A stretch of 30,390 bases of DNA from Bacteroidia bacterium (GCA_021152555.1 JAGKVE010000018.1:1-30390); one strand, 5' to 3'; shown: positions 7,090 through 16,334, numbered from the stretch's first letter. Numbers and translations: made by a program. The notes: a model not told the origin generated them from the sequence alone.

Positions 7090-7668
7090 ATGAAAAAAAT
7101 TATTTTTGCAGTGCTTGCCTTTGCCGCATTTGTTGCAACAGGGTGTTCACAGAATACATATTCCAATTTGCGCAAGCAGGAAGACAAACTGATTGCGAAT
7201 TATATTCGCCGGAACGGACTTGTTATAGTGGAAAACGAGCCTAGTTCAGATCATGTATGGGGCCCGAAAGAATTTTATAAAGTTCGAGGGTATGACGATC
7301 TCTATTTCCGTTTGATAGAACGCGGTGATTCTATTCGCGTTGATACTCTCGAATCCGGAGATTCGGATACGACGGATTTGAAGATCATCGCCAATGATGT
7401 GATTATCGCACGTTATAAACAATTCGGTTTGACAGAAAATGCCGATACTCTTAGTTATTGGACAACATTAGACCAGGCATATCCATATGAATTTCATTAC
7501 GGAAACACCAGTGAATGTGAGTGCGTAGCATGGCATGTGGCTATCCGTTTGATGAAATATCCGGATTCACAGTGTGAAATTATTGTACCAAGCAAACTGG
7601 GCTTCAGTGCCGAGCAGAGTTCTGTTACACCATATGTGTATATATTGAAAATCAAAGTTAAGCAATAA
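7090..7668 (+). CDS. DUF4827-family lipoprotein
   Basis: Exported lipoprotein of 192 residues with lipobox VATGC (Cys19). After the signal peptide it reads YSNLRKQEDKLIANYIRRNG, the family's typical opening (a helix followed by a short strand with VIV). It ends with IIVPSKLGF and a final strand VYILKIKVKQ, which resembles the end of an FKBP domain. Function is unknown; the family is, as far as I know, confined to Bacteroidota, and I recall it next to the phosphoglucosamine mutase gene there, as here. The ATG directly abuts the stop of the preceding FKBP-like lipoprotein, so the two may act on the same envelope substrate. The lack of visible catalytic residues argues for a binding or folding role. 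Confidence 0.75.
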   Translation: MKKIIFAVLAFAAFVATGCSQNTYSNLRKQEDKLIANYIRRNGLVIVENEPSSDHVWGPKEFYKVRGYDDLYFRLIERGDSIRVDTLESGDSDTTDLKIIANDVIIARYKQFGLTENADTLSYWTTLDQAYPYEFHYGNTSECECVAWHVAIRLMKYPDSQCEIIVPSKLGFSAEQSSVTPYVYILKIKVKQ

Positions 7669-7676
7669 AAAATAAA

Positions 7677-9047
7677 ATGAGTTTAGTAAAAAGTATTTCC
7701 GGTATCCGTGGTACAATCGGCGGTCGCGTAGGCGAAGGTTTGAATCCCGTGGATATCGTTCGTTTTACGGCAGCCTATGCCACGCAACGTCGTGCAGCCA
7801 TGCCGGAAAATAATGTGATAGTTGTTGGTCGCGATGCGCGTTTGAGCGGTCCTATGGTTGAGCAAATAGTATGCGGAACATTGCAAGGAATGGGTTATGA
7901 TGTTGTCAATATAGGTTTGGCAACAACCCCTACAACCGAGTTGGCTGTGACCGGCGAGCATGCAGCAGGGGGAATCATCCTTACTGCCAGCCACAACCCA
8001 AAACAATGGAATGCACTGAAGTTACTTAATGAACGAGGCGAATTTCTCAATGATGCAGAGGGGGAAGGTGTCTTAGCTATTGCAGAGAAAGAGGATTTTG
8101 TTTTTGCAGAGGTGGACCAACTTGGTCATATGACAACCAAGGATTATCTGCCATATCACGTAGAACAGGTATTAAACCTGAAGTTGGTAGATGTGAAGGC
8201 TATCAAAAAACGTAATTTTACGGTAGCTATAGACTGCGTTAATTCAGTCGGAGGTTTGGCTATCCCTGCCATTTTACGAGCAGTTGGGGTGCAGCATATA
8301 ATAGAACTGAATTGTACTCCTAATGGGCGTTTTCCACATAATCCCGAACCACTGCCACAGCACTTGACCGAGATAAGCGATTTGCTTAAGAGCGGGAAAG
8401 CAGATGTGGGCTTTGTTGTTGATCCGGATGTTGACCGTCTAGCAATTATTTGCGAAAACGGAGATATGTTCGGCGAGGAATACACGCTGGTCAGTGTGGC
8501 AGATTATATATTGCGTCATACGCCCGGCAATACGGTTAGTAATATGTCAAGTACCCGTGCCTTGAGCGACGTTACCAAAGCGCATGGCGGTGCATATAGT
8601 GCAAGTGCAGTAGGAGAAGTAAATGTTGTAGCTGAGATGAAGCGTGTAGGCGCAGTCATCGGTGGCGAAGGTAACGGCGGGGTCATCTACCCTGAGTGCC
8701 ACTACGGTCGTGATGCGTTGGTAGGAATAGCGTTGTTCTTGAGCCATCTTGCGCATCTTGATATGAAAGTGAGTGAATTACGCCGCACATTACCGGACTA
8801 TTGTATCAGTAAGAACCGTATAGATTTGACACCGGAAACAGATGTAGATGCTATTCTAGCACGGGTGAAAGAACTATATAAAAACGAACGTGTAAATGAC
8901 CGTGACGGTGTAAAGATAGATTTTGCTGACGGTTGGGTACATCTGCGTAAATCGAATACAGAGCCGATAATCCGTGTCTATTCCGAGGCAGCAACAATGG
9001 ATCAAGCCAACGCATTGGCACAAAAAGTAATAGCTTTTATCAAATGA
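7677..9047 (+). CDS. glmM: Phosphoglucosamine mutase (GlmM), alpha-D-phosphohexomutase family
   Basis: Converts glucosamine-6-phosphate to glucosamine-1-phosphate, the precursor of UDP-GlcNAc for peptidoglycan and lipid A. The 456 residues contain the four family landmarks: phosphoserine loop TASHNP with Ser105, metal-binding loop DPDVDR at 249-254, sugar-binding loop GEGNGG at 330-335 and phosphate-binding loop RKSNTEP at 424-430. The ASHNPKQWNALK sequence places it in the Bacteroidota/archaeal-like branch, which also contains phosphomannomutase/phosphoglucomutase enzymes, so substrate choice is inferred from lineage. It follows the DUF4827 gene by 8 bp and overlaps surE by 4 bp. Confidence 0.9.
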   Translation: MSLVKSISGIRGTIGGRVGEGLNPVDIVRFTAAYATQRRAAMPENNVIVVGRDARLSGPMVEQIVCGTLQGMGYDVVNIGLATTPTTELAVTGEHAAGGIILTASHNPKQWNALKLLNERGEFLNDAEGEGVLAIAEKEDFVFAEVDQLGHMTTKDYLPYHVEQVLNLKLVDVKAIKKRNFTVAIDCVNSVGGLAIPAILRAVGVQHIIELNCTPNGRFPHNPEPLPQHLTEISDLLKSGKADVGFVVDPDVDRLAIICENGDMFGEEYTLVSVADYILRHTPGNTVSNMSSTRALSDVTKAHGGAYSASAVGEVNVVAEMKRVGAVIGGEGNGGVIYPECHYGRDALVGIALFLSHLAHLDMKVSELRRTLPDYCISKNRIDLTPETDVDAILARVKELYKNERVNDRDGVKIDFADGWVHLRKSNTEPIIRVYSEAATMDQANALAQKVIAFIK

Positions 9048-9784
9048 ATATAGTAGTAGTAAATGATGATGGCTGGGGGACGGCCGGTATCCGAATGCTT
9101 GCTAAAGAGATGACTCGGTTGGGGCATGTAACCGTTATCGCACCTGACGGAGCACGTAGCGGCAATGCAGCGGCTATAACGGTTACCAAACCTATTTATT
9201 TGCGTAAAATAGAGGACCATGATTTAAATGGCGCAGAGGTTTATGTTACGAACGGCACTCCAGCAGACTGCGTAAAGATTGCGCGTGAAGAATTATTTCC
9301 CGATTCGCCCATTGATCTATTGGTTTCCGGCATCAATCATGGCAGTAATGCATCTATCAACACCATGTATTCCGGCACCATCGGTGCATGTTTTGTGGCC
9401 GCAGAGAAAGGAATTCCTGCTATAGGCTGGTCTATAAACAGTCATGAGATGGATGTTGATTTGCATTGGATACAGCCATTTTTAGTAGAAGTAACCCAAC
9501 ATCTTCTTGAGGAAGGAATAGCCCCGCGTACATGTTTTAATATCAATGCACCAGTCGGTGAAATAGAAGGCATTCGATGGACAAGGCAATGCTTGGGACA
9601 TTGGCAAAATGAACTGTCGCCGATAGACGATTTACCTGATGATGTGATAAAAGGGTGGAAATTGGCCGGAGAGTTTGTAAACGACGAACCATCTGCAGCA
9701 GATACAGATGTATGGGCAATGGATCATCAGTTACTAGCAATAACTCCGCTGACGATAGATTGGACGCATTATGGATCGCTTTGA
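9044..9784 (+). CDS. surE: 5'/3'-nucleotidase SurE
   Basis: Metal-dependent phosphatase acting on nucleoside monophosphates and short polyphosphate; cytosolic and linked to stationary-phase survival. The 246 residues begin with the metal site NDDG (Asp8, Asp9), then APDGARSGNAAAIT with Ser39, NGTPADCVK, and SGINHGSN carrying the fourth metal ligand Asn. It has a normal length and the start overlaps the glmM stop (ATGA). SurE normally has Gly-Ile after the DDG; here it reads DDGWGTAGI, which I take to be a harmless variant. In many Bacteroidales I recall surE lying near lpxB in the same direction; here lpxB is convergent. Confidence 0.95.
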   Translation: MNIVVVNDDGWGTAGIRMLAKEMTRLGHVTVIAPDGARSGNAAAITVTKPIYLRKIEDHDLNGAEVYVTNGTPADCVKIAREELFPDSPIDLLVSGINHGSNASINTMYSGTIGACFVAAEKGIPAIGWSINSHEMDVDLHWIQPFLVEVTQHLLEEGIAPRTCFNINAPVGEIEGIRWTRQCLGHWQNELSPIDDLPDDVIKGWKLAGEFVNDEPSAADTDVWAMDHQLLAITPLTIDWTHYGSL

Positions 9785-10049
9785 CCGATATTGGATTGGT
9801 GTACTTGTCGGATTGATTTTACCTGCTCTGTTTGGACTGACGTATATCGATGTAATGAACCTATGGTATCCGTTACAAACCCTTCAGTTTCAGGCAGGAG
9901 GTGTATTAAGCAAATTACTCTTGGTTAGCGTTTTCCCTGACCTTGCGCTTATCTTTGTCTTTTACACGACGGATACCTGGCGTCTGGCGAAAGGAGTTCT
10001 TATCGGAGCTATGCCATATGTTTTAGCTGCGCTTATGGTTTCGATGTGA
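9771..10049 (+). CDS. Small integral membrane protein downstream of surE
   Basis: A 92-residue hydrophobic protein with three predicted transmembrane segments (about 9-26, 43-64 and 75-91), with a short loop holding WYPLQTLQFQAGG and another with TTDTWRLAKG. Its start lies inside the last 14 bp of surE, so it is probably translated by coupling. I recall a similar hypothetical membrane protein between surE and lpxB in other Bacteroidales, which supports a real gene, but I cannot assign a function. Its last 17 bp overlap the 3' end of lpxB on the other strand. Confidence 0.8.
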   Translation: MDRFDRYWIGVLVGLILPALFGLTYIDVMNLWYPLQTLQFQAGGVLSKLLLVSVFPDLALIFVFYTTDTWRLAKGVLIGAMPYVLAALMVSM

Positions 10050-11127
10050 TAATTTGTGCCGCAGTTATTGAGGCAGGAAGAGAGCCTAATATAGAAGAGA
10101 GGTGTTTGTAGGATACGAGCATCTCTTTTTTGTATGATTCATCGGTTAAAAGTCGTGCAAGTTCATTTGCAATATTATTTACTGTAAATTCATTTGCGAC
10201 ACATTCTTTGATAACTTTTTTACCTGCGATGATATTTACAAGCGTGAAATAAGGGATGGAAAAAATGAGAGGCTGCATCCATCGCAAAGCACCGATGAGG
10301 CGGGAACATGCCAAATAATAGACCGCTACCTGCGGACATCCCAACAATGCCGTTTCCAGCGTAGCTGTACCAGAATTGACGATAGCCGCTGCGGCTTCCC
10401 TGACTGTTCCATATGTATCACGGGTTAATAGCTCTCCTCTATGCAGATAAGAGCGATAGAATGTATCATTCATTGTAGGCGCTGCGCAAACAATAATTGT
10501 GTAACCAGTGAATCGCCTTGCCGCATCTAACATACGCGGCAGACAATGGTTCACTTCGCTGGGGCGGGAGCCAGGTAGAATAGCGATAGTTTGTTTGCGT
10601 TGAGTAGGTTCCGGTAGCCGGTTAAGTATCTCTGCTGTAGGATTTCCAACATACGTACATTTATAACCATAACGTGTGTAGAATTCGGGTTCAAAAGGGA
10701 ATATTCCTAATATTTTGTCACATAAACGGGCTATCTTATGTATTCGCCATTGTTTCCATGCCCATACTTTTGGAGGAATATAATAGTATATCTTTGTGCC
10801 CGGCAAGTGTTCGCGGCAAAACGAAGCGATTTTTAAGTTGAACGAGGGGTAATCTACCAGAATTAAAACATCCGGTTTTTCATCAAGCAGGGCTTTATGT
10901 GTTATCTTGAAATTTTGTATAACACGTCTAATATTCCGAACCACCGCTGCAATACCCATAAATGCCATGTTGGATATATGTTGGTAAAGATAGCACCCGG
11001 CAGTGGCCATTTGGTCACCGCCGAGTCCTATACATTGTGCCTCGGAGTCCCGCTGCTTGATTTGCTTAATCAATGATGCTGCGTGAATATCTCCGGACAC
11101 CTCTCCCGCTATAAGGAAATATTTCAT
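10033..11127 (-). CDS. lpxB: Lipid-A-disaccharide synthase (LpxB)
   Basis: Membrane-peripheral glycosyltransferase (GT19) that condenses UDP-2,3-diacylglucosamine with lipid X to form the lipid A disaccharide. The 364 residues are typical. Visible signatures: AGEVSGDIHAASL at the N-terminus, GLGG near 34-37, PDVLILVDYPSFNLKIA, YYIPPKVWAWKQWR, and in the second domain LPGSRPSEVNHCLP and NSGTATLETALLGCPQVAVY, the nucleotide-sugar binding part. It is last in the minus-strand run rsfS-ftsH-M16-lpxB; its ATG overlaps the M16 stop (ATGA). Its 3' end overlaps the convergent membrane-protein gene by 17 bp, and no terminator is visible for either strand. Confidence 0.96.
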   Translation of the reverse strand: MKYFLIAGEVSGDIHAASLIKQIKQRDSEAQCIGLGGDQMATAGCYLYQHISNMAFMGIAAVVRNIRRVIQNFKITHKALLDEKPDVLILVDYPSFNLKIASFCREHLPGTKIYYYIPPKVWAWKQWRIHKIARLCDKILGIFPFEPEFYTRYGYKCTYVGNPTAEILNRLPEPTQRKQTIAILPGSRPSEVNHCLPRMLDAARRFTGYTIIVCAAPTMNDTFYRSYLHRGELLTRDTYGTVREAAAAIVNSGTATLETALLGCPQVAVYYLACSRLIGALRWMQPLIFSIPYFTLVNIIAGKKVIKECVANEFTVNNIANELARLLTDESYKKEMLVSYKHLSSILGSLPASITAAQIITSKP

Positions 11128-13925
11128 TCAGGGAACATTACGACTTCGAATACATTGTCTGCAGAAATGAGTTTTTTCAGCATTTCTTGTACTGTTTTTC
11201 CTGTAATAGATTCAACCGCAGGCTTGTATTCCTTGATTTCATTCTCACCATACATGTAATAGAGATATATTGCTTGACGCCAGAATGAATTTTTCTCTAA
11301 GTTTTCCTGATAATCCTTTAACATGGACTCTTTTTCTTTCTGCAAGTCGTTAGCCAACGGGCCATTGTCTATAATCGTTTGCACCTCTTCGTGGATAATC
11401 TCCATCAGGCGATTTTGTTTCTTTGGGTCTGTGTCAAACTGCATGATCAGGCCTGCGTGTGGGGTAGGAACGGGCATTATATATCCGTATGTACCAACGC
11501 CATAAGATCCGCCTTCACGTTCACGGATGGATTCCAAATAGCGCGTAGAGAGGATCCGACCAATCATTTCCATATTCAGATCATTAACCATTGAGTATGG
11601 GATGTCATAGGATGTATATTGGATGCGGTTGGACGCGGTCGTGGTTTCCATTGGGCGGCTGAAATAGTTTTTCTGCTTTCCGAGTGTAACTGTTATATGG
11701 TGATCTACAATCTCCTCGCGTGCTTTCTTCGTTTTCAGCCCTCCCAGCCATTGGCATATCAACGCCTGTACTTTTGGATCGTCAGGATTGATGTTGCCAA
11801 CGAATATAAAGGTAAAATCTGCTGGGTTGGCAAAGCGTGATTTATACGTTGCCAGCGCTTTGTCCAGATTAACCTTGGTGAGCATTACTGTATCAAATAA
11901 AATAGTACGCTCAGAATGGTTAGTGCTCATCATCTGGATAGAATCCGAGAAAGTTGTCTTTGGGTTCTTGTCGCGGTTGACCAATTGGTTTTTAAGCAAA
12001 GCCATTAAGGTCTCATATGCCTGTTCGTCGCGGCGCGGGGCAGTAAAATAGAGATAGGTCAGTTGCAACATTGTCTCTAAATCCTTTACGCTTGAAGAAC
12101 CATGCATGCGCTCAACGTTCTCCGATATCTCCGGGGATACGGATACCGTTTTGCCTGCTAAAGCTTTCTGCAATTGTGTCGCGTTGAAGCGACCTATACC
12201 TGACATGTTAACGATATACGTTGCTACCTCAGCGGAAGGTAAATCTTCGGTCTTTACTTGCGATAAACCGCCTTTTGAGAAGGCGTGCATTAGTATTTCG
12301 TCTGCTTTGAATTCTGTTGGATGGAAGATTACTTTGATACCATTGCTTAATAACCATTCGGTTGACTCAATATTCTCGTTGTATTTAATGTTTTTTATTT
12401 TGCCTTTACGCGGTGCTTTTTTTACCAGTTCGGAGTCGACACTTTCTTCTTCTGGGGCCTCTATCGCTAATTCGCTTTGTCCTGCTAAGGTGGCTAAGAT
12501 GGTTTCTTCCGAAGGAATATTCACACCTTCTTTCTGTGGCCCGGAAATAGCAACTGTCGGGTTAGCGTGGATAAGCGCTTTGGCAACATTGTTGACGGTC
12601 TCCAGCGATACCATCGGTATAACAGCTTGAACGAATTCATATTCCCATTGAGCGCCAGGCATTGATTCGCCATCTTCGAAATGACGAATACATTCACGCG
12701 CGAGAGTAATGTTTTTACGTGTATTGCGTTCGTTGAAGTATTTTTCCATCGAATTTAACTTCTCACTTTTGACACGCTCCAATTCTGCTTTTGTAAAGCC
12801 ATAGCGATGCATTTTTTCCAATTGGTATATTAAATCGTTGAAAGCATCTGTTTCACGTCCCTCTTTCGGAATAGCTACACCATAAAAAGCATCCATCTTT
12901 TTTGCAGCTTCGCTATATTGGCATCCTGCACCCGTAAAAGATGATTTGGGATCTAATGCCAATTCTGCGAAACGATTATCCAACATATCGCACGCCAGTT
13001 CGCGTACAAGGTTCAGCATATATTCCTGCGCAGTTCCCTGAAGAGCATCAGGCAGTTGGTCAAACTTATATTCCAATGTAATACGGCTTCCTTCAGCTTC
13101 CGGATCTGTAACTATAGCAATGAGTGGCTTATCATTATGGTTAACGGTGTAAATAGGTCGTTCTCCGTAGTTCGCGCGACGTGGCACATTCGCCCATAAT
13201 GCTTTTATTTTAGTCTCAATGGTATCTACGTTGATATCACCAACAATAATAATCGCCTGGTTGTCAGGCCCATACCATTTGTGGTAGTAATCACGCAGTG
13301 CTTGGTATTCAAAATTATTGATAACTGCCGTATCACCGATAATATCACGCTTTGCATACTGCGTACCAGGGTACATCTTCGCCTGCATTTGTGTCCAAAT
13401 GCGTCGACTTGCAGTACGACGTGTGCGCCACTCTTCTAGAATTACTCCGCGTTCGGCATCTATTTCTTCCGGCAGGAGTAACAATCCACAACTCCAATCG
13501 TGCATGACAAGCAGCGCGCTGTCAATAATTCCTTCTCTATAGGTCGGTACATCCGAGAGGCGGTAAACCGTTTCATCAATAGAGGTGTATGCGTTGATGT
13601 TACCGCCGAAATTGACACCAATTGACTCGAAATAGTTGATGATTCCCTTCCCCTCAAAGTGTTGCGTACCGTTGAAGGCCATATGTTCAAGGAAATGTGC
13701 CAAACCGTTTTGGTCGTCTTCCTCCAATATAGCACCAACAGCTTGCGCAATATGGAACTCGCAGCGTTGTTTAGGCTGCTCATTATGACGGATATAATAG
13801 GTCAGACCATTATCTAACTTACCATAACGGACCTCCGGGTCCATTGGTAGTTTCTCGGGAGCGTCTTGCGCCCACGCTGTTAACGCTGCGCACAGCAGCA
13901 CCAAGTTAAGCAGTAGTTTCTTCAT
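11124..13925 (-). CDS. M16 family zinc metallopeptidase (insulinase/pitrilysin-like), exported
   Basis: Periplasmic peptidase of 933 residues with a signal peptide (1-20, ending AWAQ). The inverted zinc motif H77-x-x-E80-H81 (HFLEH) and a downstream Glu158 in AERGVILEEW, 77 residues on, give the M16 ligand set. Two M16 halves follow, each with a catalytic-type and a receptor-type domain; the second half, which carries REREGGSYGVGTYGY, lacks the zinc motif as expected. I chose the ATG at 13925 because it starts directly with the signal peptide; a longer frame to 13985 would add 20 residues inside ftsH. The gene overlaps the end of ftsH by 20 bp and lpxB by 4 bp. Likely role: degrading peptides in the periplasm. 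Confidence 0.93.
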   Translation of the reverse strand: MKKLLLNLVLLCAALTAWAQDAPEKLPMDPEVRYGKLDNGLTYYIRHNEQPKQRCEFHIAQAVGAILEEDDQNGLAHFLEHMAFNGTQHFEGKGIINYFESIGVNFGGNINAYTSIDETVYRLSDVPTYREGIIDSALLVMHDWSCGLLLLPEEIDAERGVILEEWRTRRTASRRIWTQMQAKMYPGTQYAKRDIIGDTAVINNFEYQALRDYYHKWYGPDNQAIIIVGDINVDTIETKIKALWANVPRRANYGERPIYTVNHNDKPLIAIVTDPEAEGSRITLEYKFDQLPDALQGTAQEYMLNLVRELACDMLDNRFAELALDPKSSFTGAGCQYSEAAKKMDAFYGVAIPKEGRETDAFNDLIYQLEKMHRYGFTKAELERVKSEKLNSMEKYFNERNTRKNITLARECIRHFEDGESMPGAQWEYEFVQAVIPMVSLETVNNVAKALIHANPTVAISGPQKEGVNIPSEETILATLAGQSELAIEAPEEESVDSELVKKAPRKGKIKNIKYNENIESTEWLLSNGIKVIFHPTEFKADEILMHAFSKGGLSQVKTEDLPSAEVATYIVNMSGIGRFNATQLQKALAGKTVSVSPEISENVERMHGSSSVKDLETMLQLTYLYFTAPRRDEQAYETLMALLKNQLVNRDKNPKTTFSDSIQMMSTNHSERTILFDTVMLTKVNLDKALATYKSRFANPADFTFIFVGNINPDDPKVQALICQWLGGLKTKKAREEIVDHHITVTLGKQKNYFSRPMETTTASNRIQYTSYDIPYSMVNDLNMEMIGRILSTRYLESIREREGGSYGVGTYGYIMPVPTPHAGLIMQFDTDPKKQNRLMEIIHEEVQTIIDNGPLANDLQKEKESMLKDYQENLEKNSFWRQAIYLYYMYGENEIKEYKPAVESITGKTVQEMLKKLISADNVFEVVMFPE

Positions 13926-15945
13926 TATTGTTATCTTTCTTTTTACGGTTTCTTTTTTTAGGTTGTTTAGTTTCGGAAGAAGCATTCTCTTCTAATAATT
14001 CATCACCGCGACTCTTCCATGGTCTAGGTCCCAAAATACGTGCTACATCTTCGCTGGTGATAACTTCGTGTTCAATGAGCAATTGTGCTATCTGATGATG
14101 TTCATCCGCATGTTCGGTCAGTATTTGTTTTGCGCGAGCCATTTGGTCGGCTATAATGCGCTGAGTCTCTTGGTCGATTAGCGTAGCTGTCTCTTCGGAG
14201 TACGGTTTGACAAAGCCGTAATCGTATCGTCCAGTAGAATCATAAAAACTGACGTCTTTCAGTTTCTCGCTCATACCATAGTAGGCTACCATGGCATATG
14301 CCTGCTTAGTCGCACGCTCCAAGTCATTTAGGGCGCCTGTGGAAGTTTGCTCCATGAACAACTGCTCTGCTGCACGACCACCTAATAGGGAACATAACTC
14401 ATCAAGAATATGCTCTTCATTGGTCAATTGTCGTTCTTCAGGTAAGTACCATGCCGCTCCGAGAGCCATTCCACGGGGTACTATGGTTACTTTCACCAAC
14501 GGATTAGCCCATCGAAGCAGCCAGCTGATGGTCGCATGCCCCGCTTCATGGAATGCAATGGATTTCTTCTCTTCCTCAGTCATGATTTTATTTTTGCGCT
14601 CCAGTCCGCCGACGATACGGTCAACGGCATCCATAAAGTCTTGTTTGCCTACTTTTTTGCGTCCCCCTCGTGCTGCAATCAGAGCTGCTTCATTGCATAC
14701 GTTGGCAATATCTGCTCCCGAAAAGCCGGGTGTTTGCTTGCTCAAAAAATCGACATCGACTGTTTCATCTAACTTAATCGGCCGCAGGTGAACTTGGAAA
14801 ATCTCTTTGCGTTCCTGCAAGTCAGGCAACTCTACATGTATCTGTCTGTCGAATCGTCCCGCACGGAGTAAAGCGGCATCCAATACATCGGCGCGATTGG
14901 TGGCAGCAAGAATTATGACGCCGGAATTGGTGCCAAAACCATCCATTTCCGTAAGTAATTGGTTTAGAGTGGATTCGCGTTCGTCATTGCCTCCAGTCAT
15001 AACGCCTTTCCCACGCGAACGACCGATAGCGTCGATTTCATCAATGAAAATGATGGCCGGAGATTTCTCTTTCGCCTGGCGGAAGAGGTCGCGAACCCGG
15101 CTGGCTCCAACGCCTACAAACATTTCAACAAAATCCGAGCCGCTCATTGAGAAAAATGGCACATCTGCTTCACCGGCGACGGCCTTCGCAAGTAGCGTTT
15201 TACCGGTTCCCGGAGGACCTACTAATAGCGCTCCTTTAGGAATCTTAGCGCCAATTTCAGTGTATTTTTTCGGGTTTTTGAGAAATTCTACTATCTCTTG
15301 TACTTCTTGTTTGGCTCCGTATAGTCCGGCAACGTCTTTGAATGTTACTTTGTCCTTTTTATCTTTGTCGAACAACTGTGCTTGCGCCTTGCCAACTCCA
15401 AAAATATTGCTAACGCCTCCGGCGCCGCCGCCGACACCGCGACTCAGATATACGAAAAATAGAATCATCAGTGCAAACGGAAGAATGTTTACCAAAATCA
15501 AGTACCAATAGTCTCGCGACTTGGTGTATGTTACATCGATTGCCACTTGGCCGTCTGCTTTCCGCTTGGCATTCACTCCGCCAATGTATTTTGAGAACTC
15601 TTCAAGCGAAGGAACCTGCGAGCGCAATACTCCTTTCACACGTTCGCCGTCCGCTTGTGTCCCGAAAACAAGCATGTAACTTTGCGGTTTTACATAGGCC
15701 TTGGATTGCAGGTCGTCGGTGACTTCTATTTTTTCGATTGCGCCGGCTTCTATGTAGGCGGTTAACTTGGTGTAGCTCAGTTCTTTACTACGACCACCGT
15801 CTTCCTTGTCGCCAAACATCCAAAGCCCGATTAGCACAAAGGCGACTGTGTAGAAAAATATACTCAACCACCTCCTTGGACCACTGGAACGTGGGGCCTG
15901 TTTCTGCGGTATTTGTGACCGCTTCTTATTGTCTTTGTCTGCCAT
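13906..15945 (-). CDS. ftsH: ATP-dependent zinc metalloprotease FtsH
   Basis: Inner-membrane AAA+ protease for quality control and regulated proteolysis. The 679 residues show two membrane helices (about 24-45 and 146-168) flanking a periplasmic domain, Walker A GPPGTGKT at 243-250, Walker B IIFIDE at 298-303, the second region of homology NRADVLDAALLRAGRFDRQ, and the M41 zinc site HEAGH at 466-470. The end is Lys- and Asn-rich (KKRNRKKKDNNN), a disordered tail. I start at 15945 (MADKDNKKRS) because it lies 4 bp after the rsfS stop; a frame open to 16044 would run inside rsfS. In E. coli FtsH controls lipid A synthesis by degrading LpxC; here lpxB is in the same run. Confidence 0.97.
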   Translation of the reverse strand: MADKDNKKRSQIPQKQAPRSSGPRRWLSIFFYTVAFVLIGLWMFGDKEDGGRSKELSYTKLTAYIEAGAIEKIEVTDDLQSKAYVKPQSYMLVFGTQADGERVKGVLRSQVPSLEEFSKYIGGVNAKRKADGQVAIDVTYTKSRDYWYLILVNILPFALMILFFVYLSRGVGGGAGGVSNIFGVGKAQAQLFDKDKKDKVTFKDVAGLYGAKQEVQEIVEFLKNPKKYTEIGAKIPKGALLVGPPGTGKTLLAKAVAGEADVPFFSMSGSDFVEMFVGVGASRVRDLFRQAKEKSPAIIFIDEIDAIGRSRGKGVMTGGNDERESTLNQLLTEMDGFGTNSGVIILAATNRADVLDAALLRAGRFDRQIHVELPDLQERKEIFQVHLRPIKLDETVDVDFLSKQTPGFSGADIANVCNEAALIAARGGRKKVGKQDFMDAVDRIVGGLERKNKIMTEEEKKSIAFHEAGHATISWLLRWANPLVKVTIVPRGMALGAAWYLPEERQLTNEEHILDELCSLLGGRAAEQLFMEQTSTGALNDLERATKQAYAMVAYYGMSEKLKDVSFYDSTGRYDYGFVKPYSEETATLIDQETQRIIADQMARAKQILTEHADEHHQIAQLLIEHEVITSEDVARILGPRPWKSRGDELLEENASSETKQPKKRNRKKKDNNNEETTA

Positions 15946-15949
15946 ACGA

Positions 15950-16315
15950 TTACAAAATTTCAGGTAACTCCGTAACTTTCCCGTCTGCCCACAGATGTTC
16001 AATATCGTAATATGCGCGGGGCTCTCGCTGCATAACGTGGACAAATATCGTGCCGTAGTCCAATGCTATCCATTCAGCGTTTTCCTGACCGGCGATGCTG
16101 AGAGGATGCACATGTGTTTGAGTGCGCACATAATCGTCTATCTCATCTGCGATAGAGGAAACTTGTGTGCTACTCACCCCCTCGCATATAACCATCATCT
16201 CCACAGGTGCTTCTTTTATTTTTCGCAAATCGATGGTTACAATTCGCTGTCCTTTACGGTTACGGATACCTTCAATAATAGTATCCATTAGTTTTTTTGT
16301 AGTTATTTCTTTCAT
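15950..16315 (-). CDS. rsfS: Ribosomal silencing factor RsfS
   Basis: Binds ribosomal protein L14 on the large subunit and blocks subunit joining when nutrients are low. The 121-residue protein has the family core: a MVICEGVSSTQVSSIADEID stretch (usual form: ICxGxSxxQVxxIA) and the C-terminal signature WIALDYGTIFVHVM, then R.YYDIEHLWADG. It is first in the run rsfS-ftsH-M16-lpxB and has its own promoter with about a 15-nt leader. The rsfS-ftsH pairing is, as I recall, conserved in Bacteroidales. Confidence 0.95.
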   Translation of the reverse strand: MKEITTKKLMDTIIEGIRNRKGQRIVTIDLRKIKEAPVEMMVICEGVSSTQVSSIADEIDDYVRTQTHVHPLSIAGQENAEWIALDYGTIFVHVMQREPRAYYDIEHLWADGKVTELPEIL

Positions 16316-16334
16316 AATTTAATCAAATAGGCTG

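Noticed and set aside
13926..13985. Longer M16 start at 13985
   Set aside because: It would place 20 Lys-rich residues before the signal peptide.
15946..16044. Longer ftsH start at 16044
   Set aside because: The extra 33 residues lie inside rsfS and do not resemble an FtsH N-terminus.
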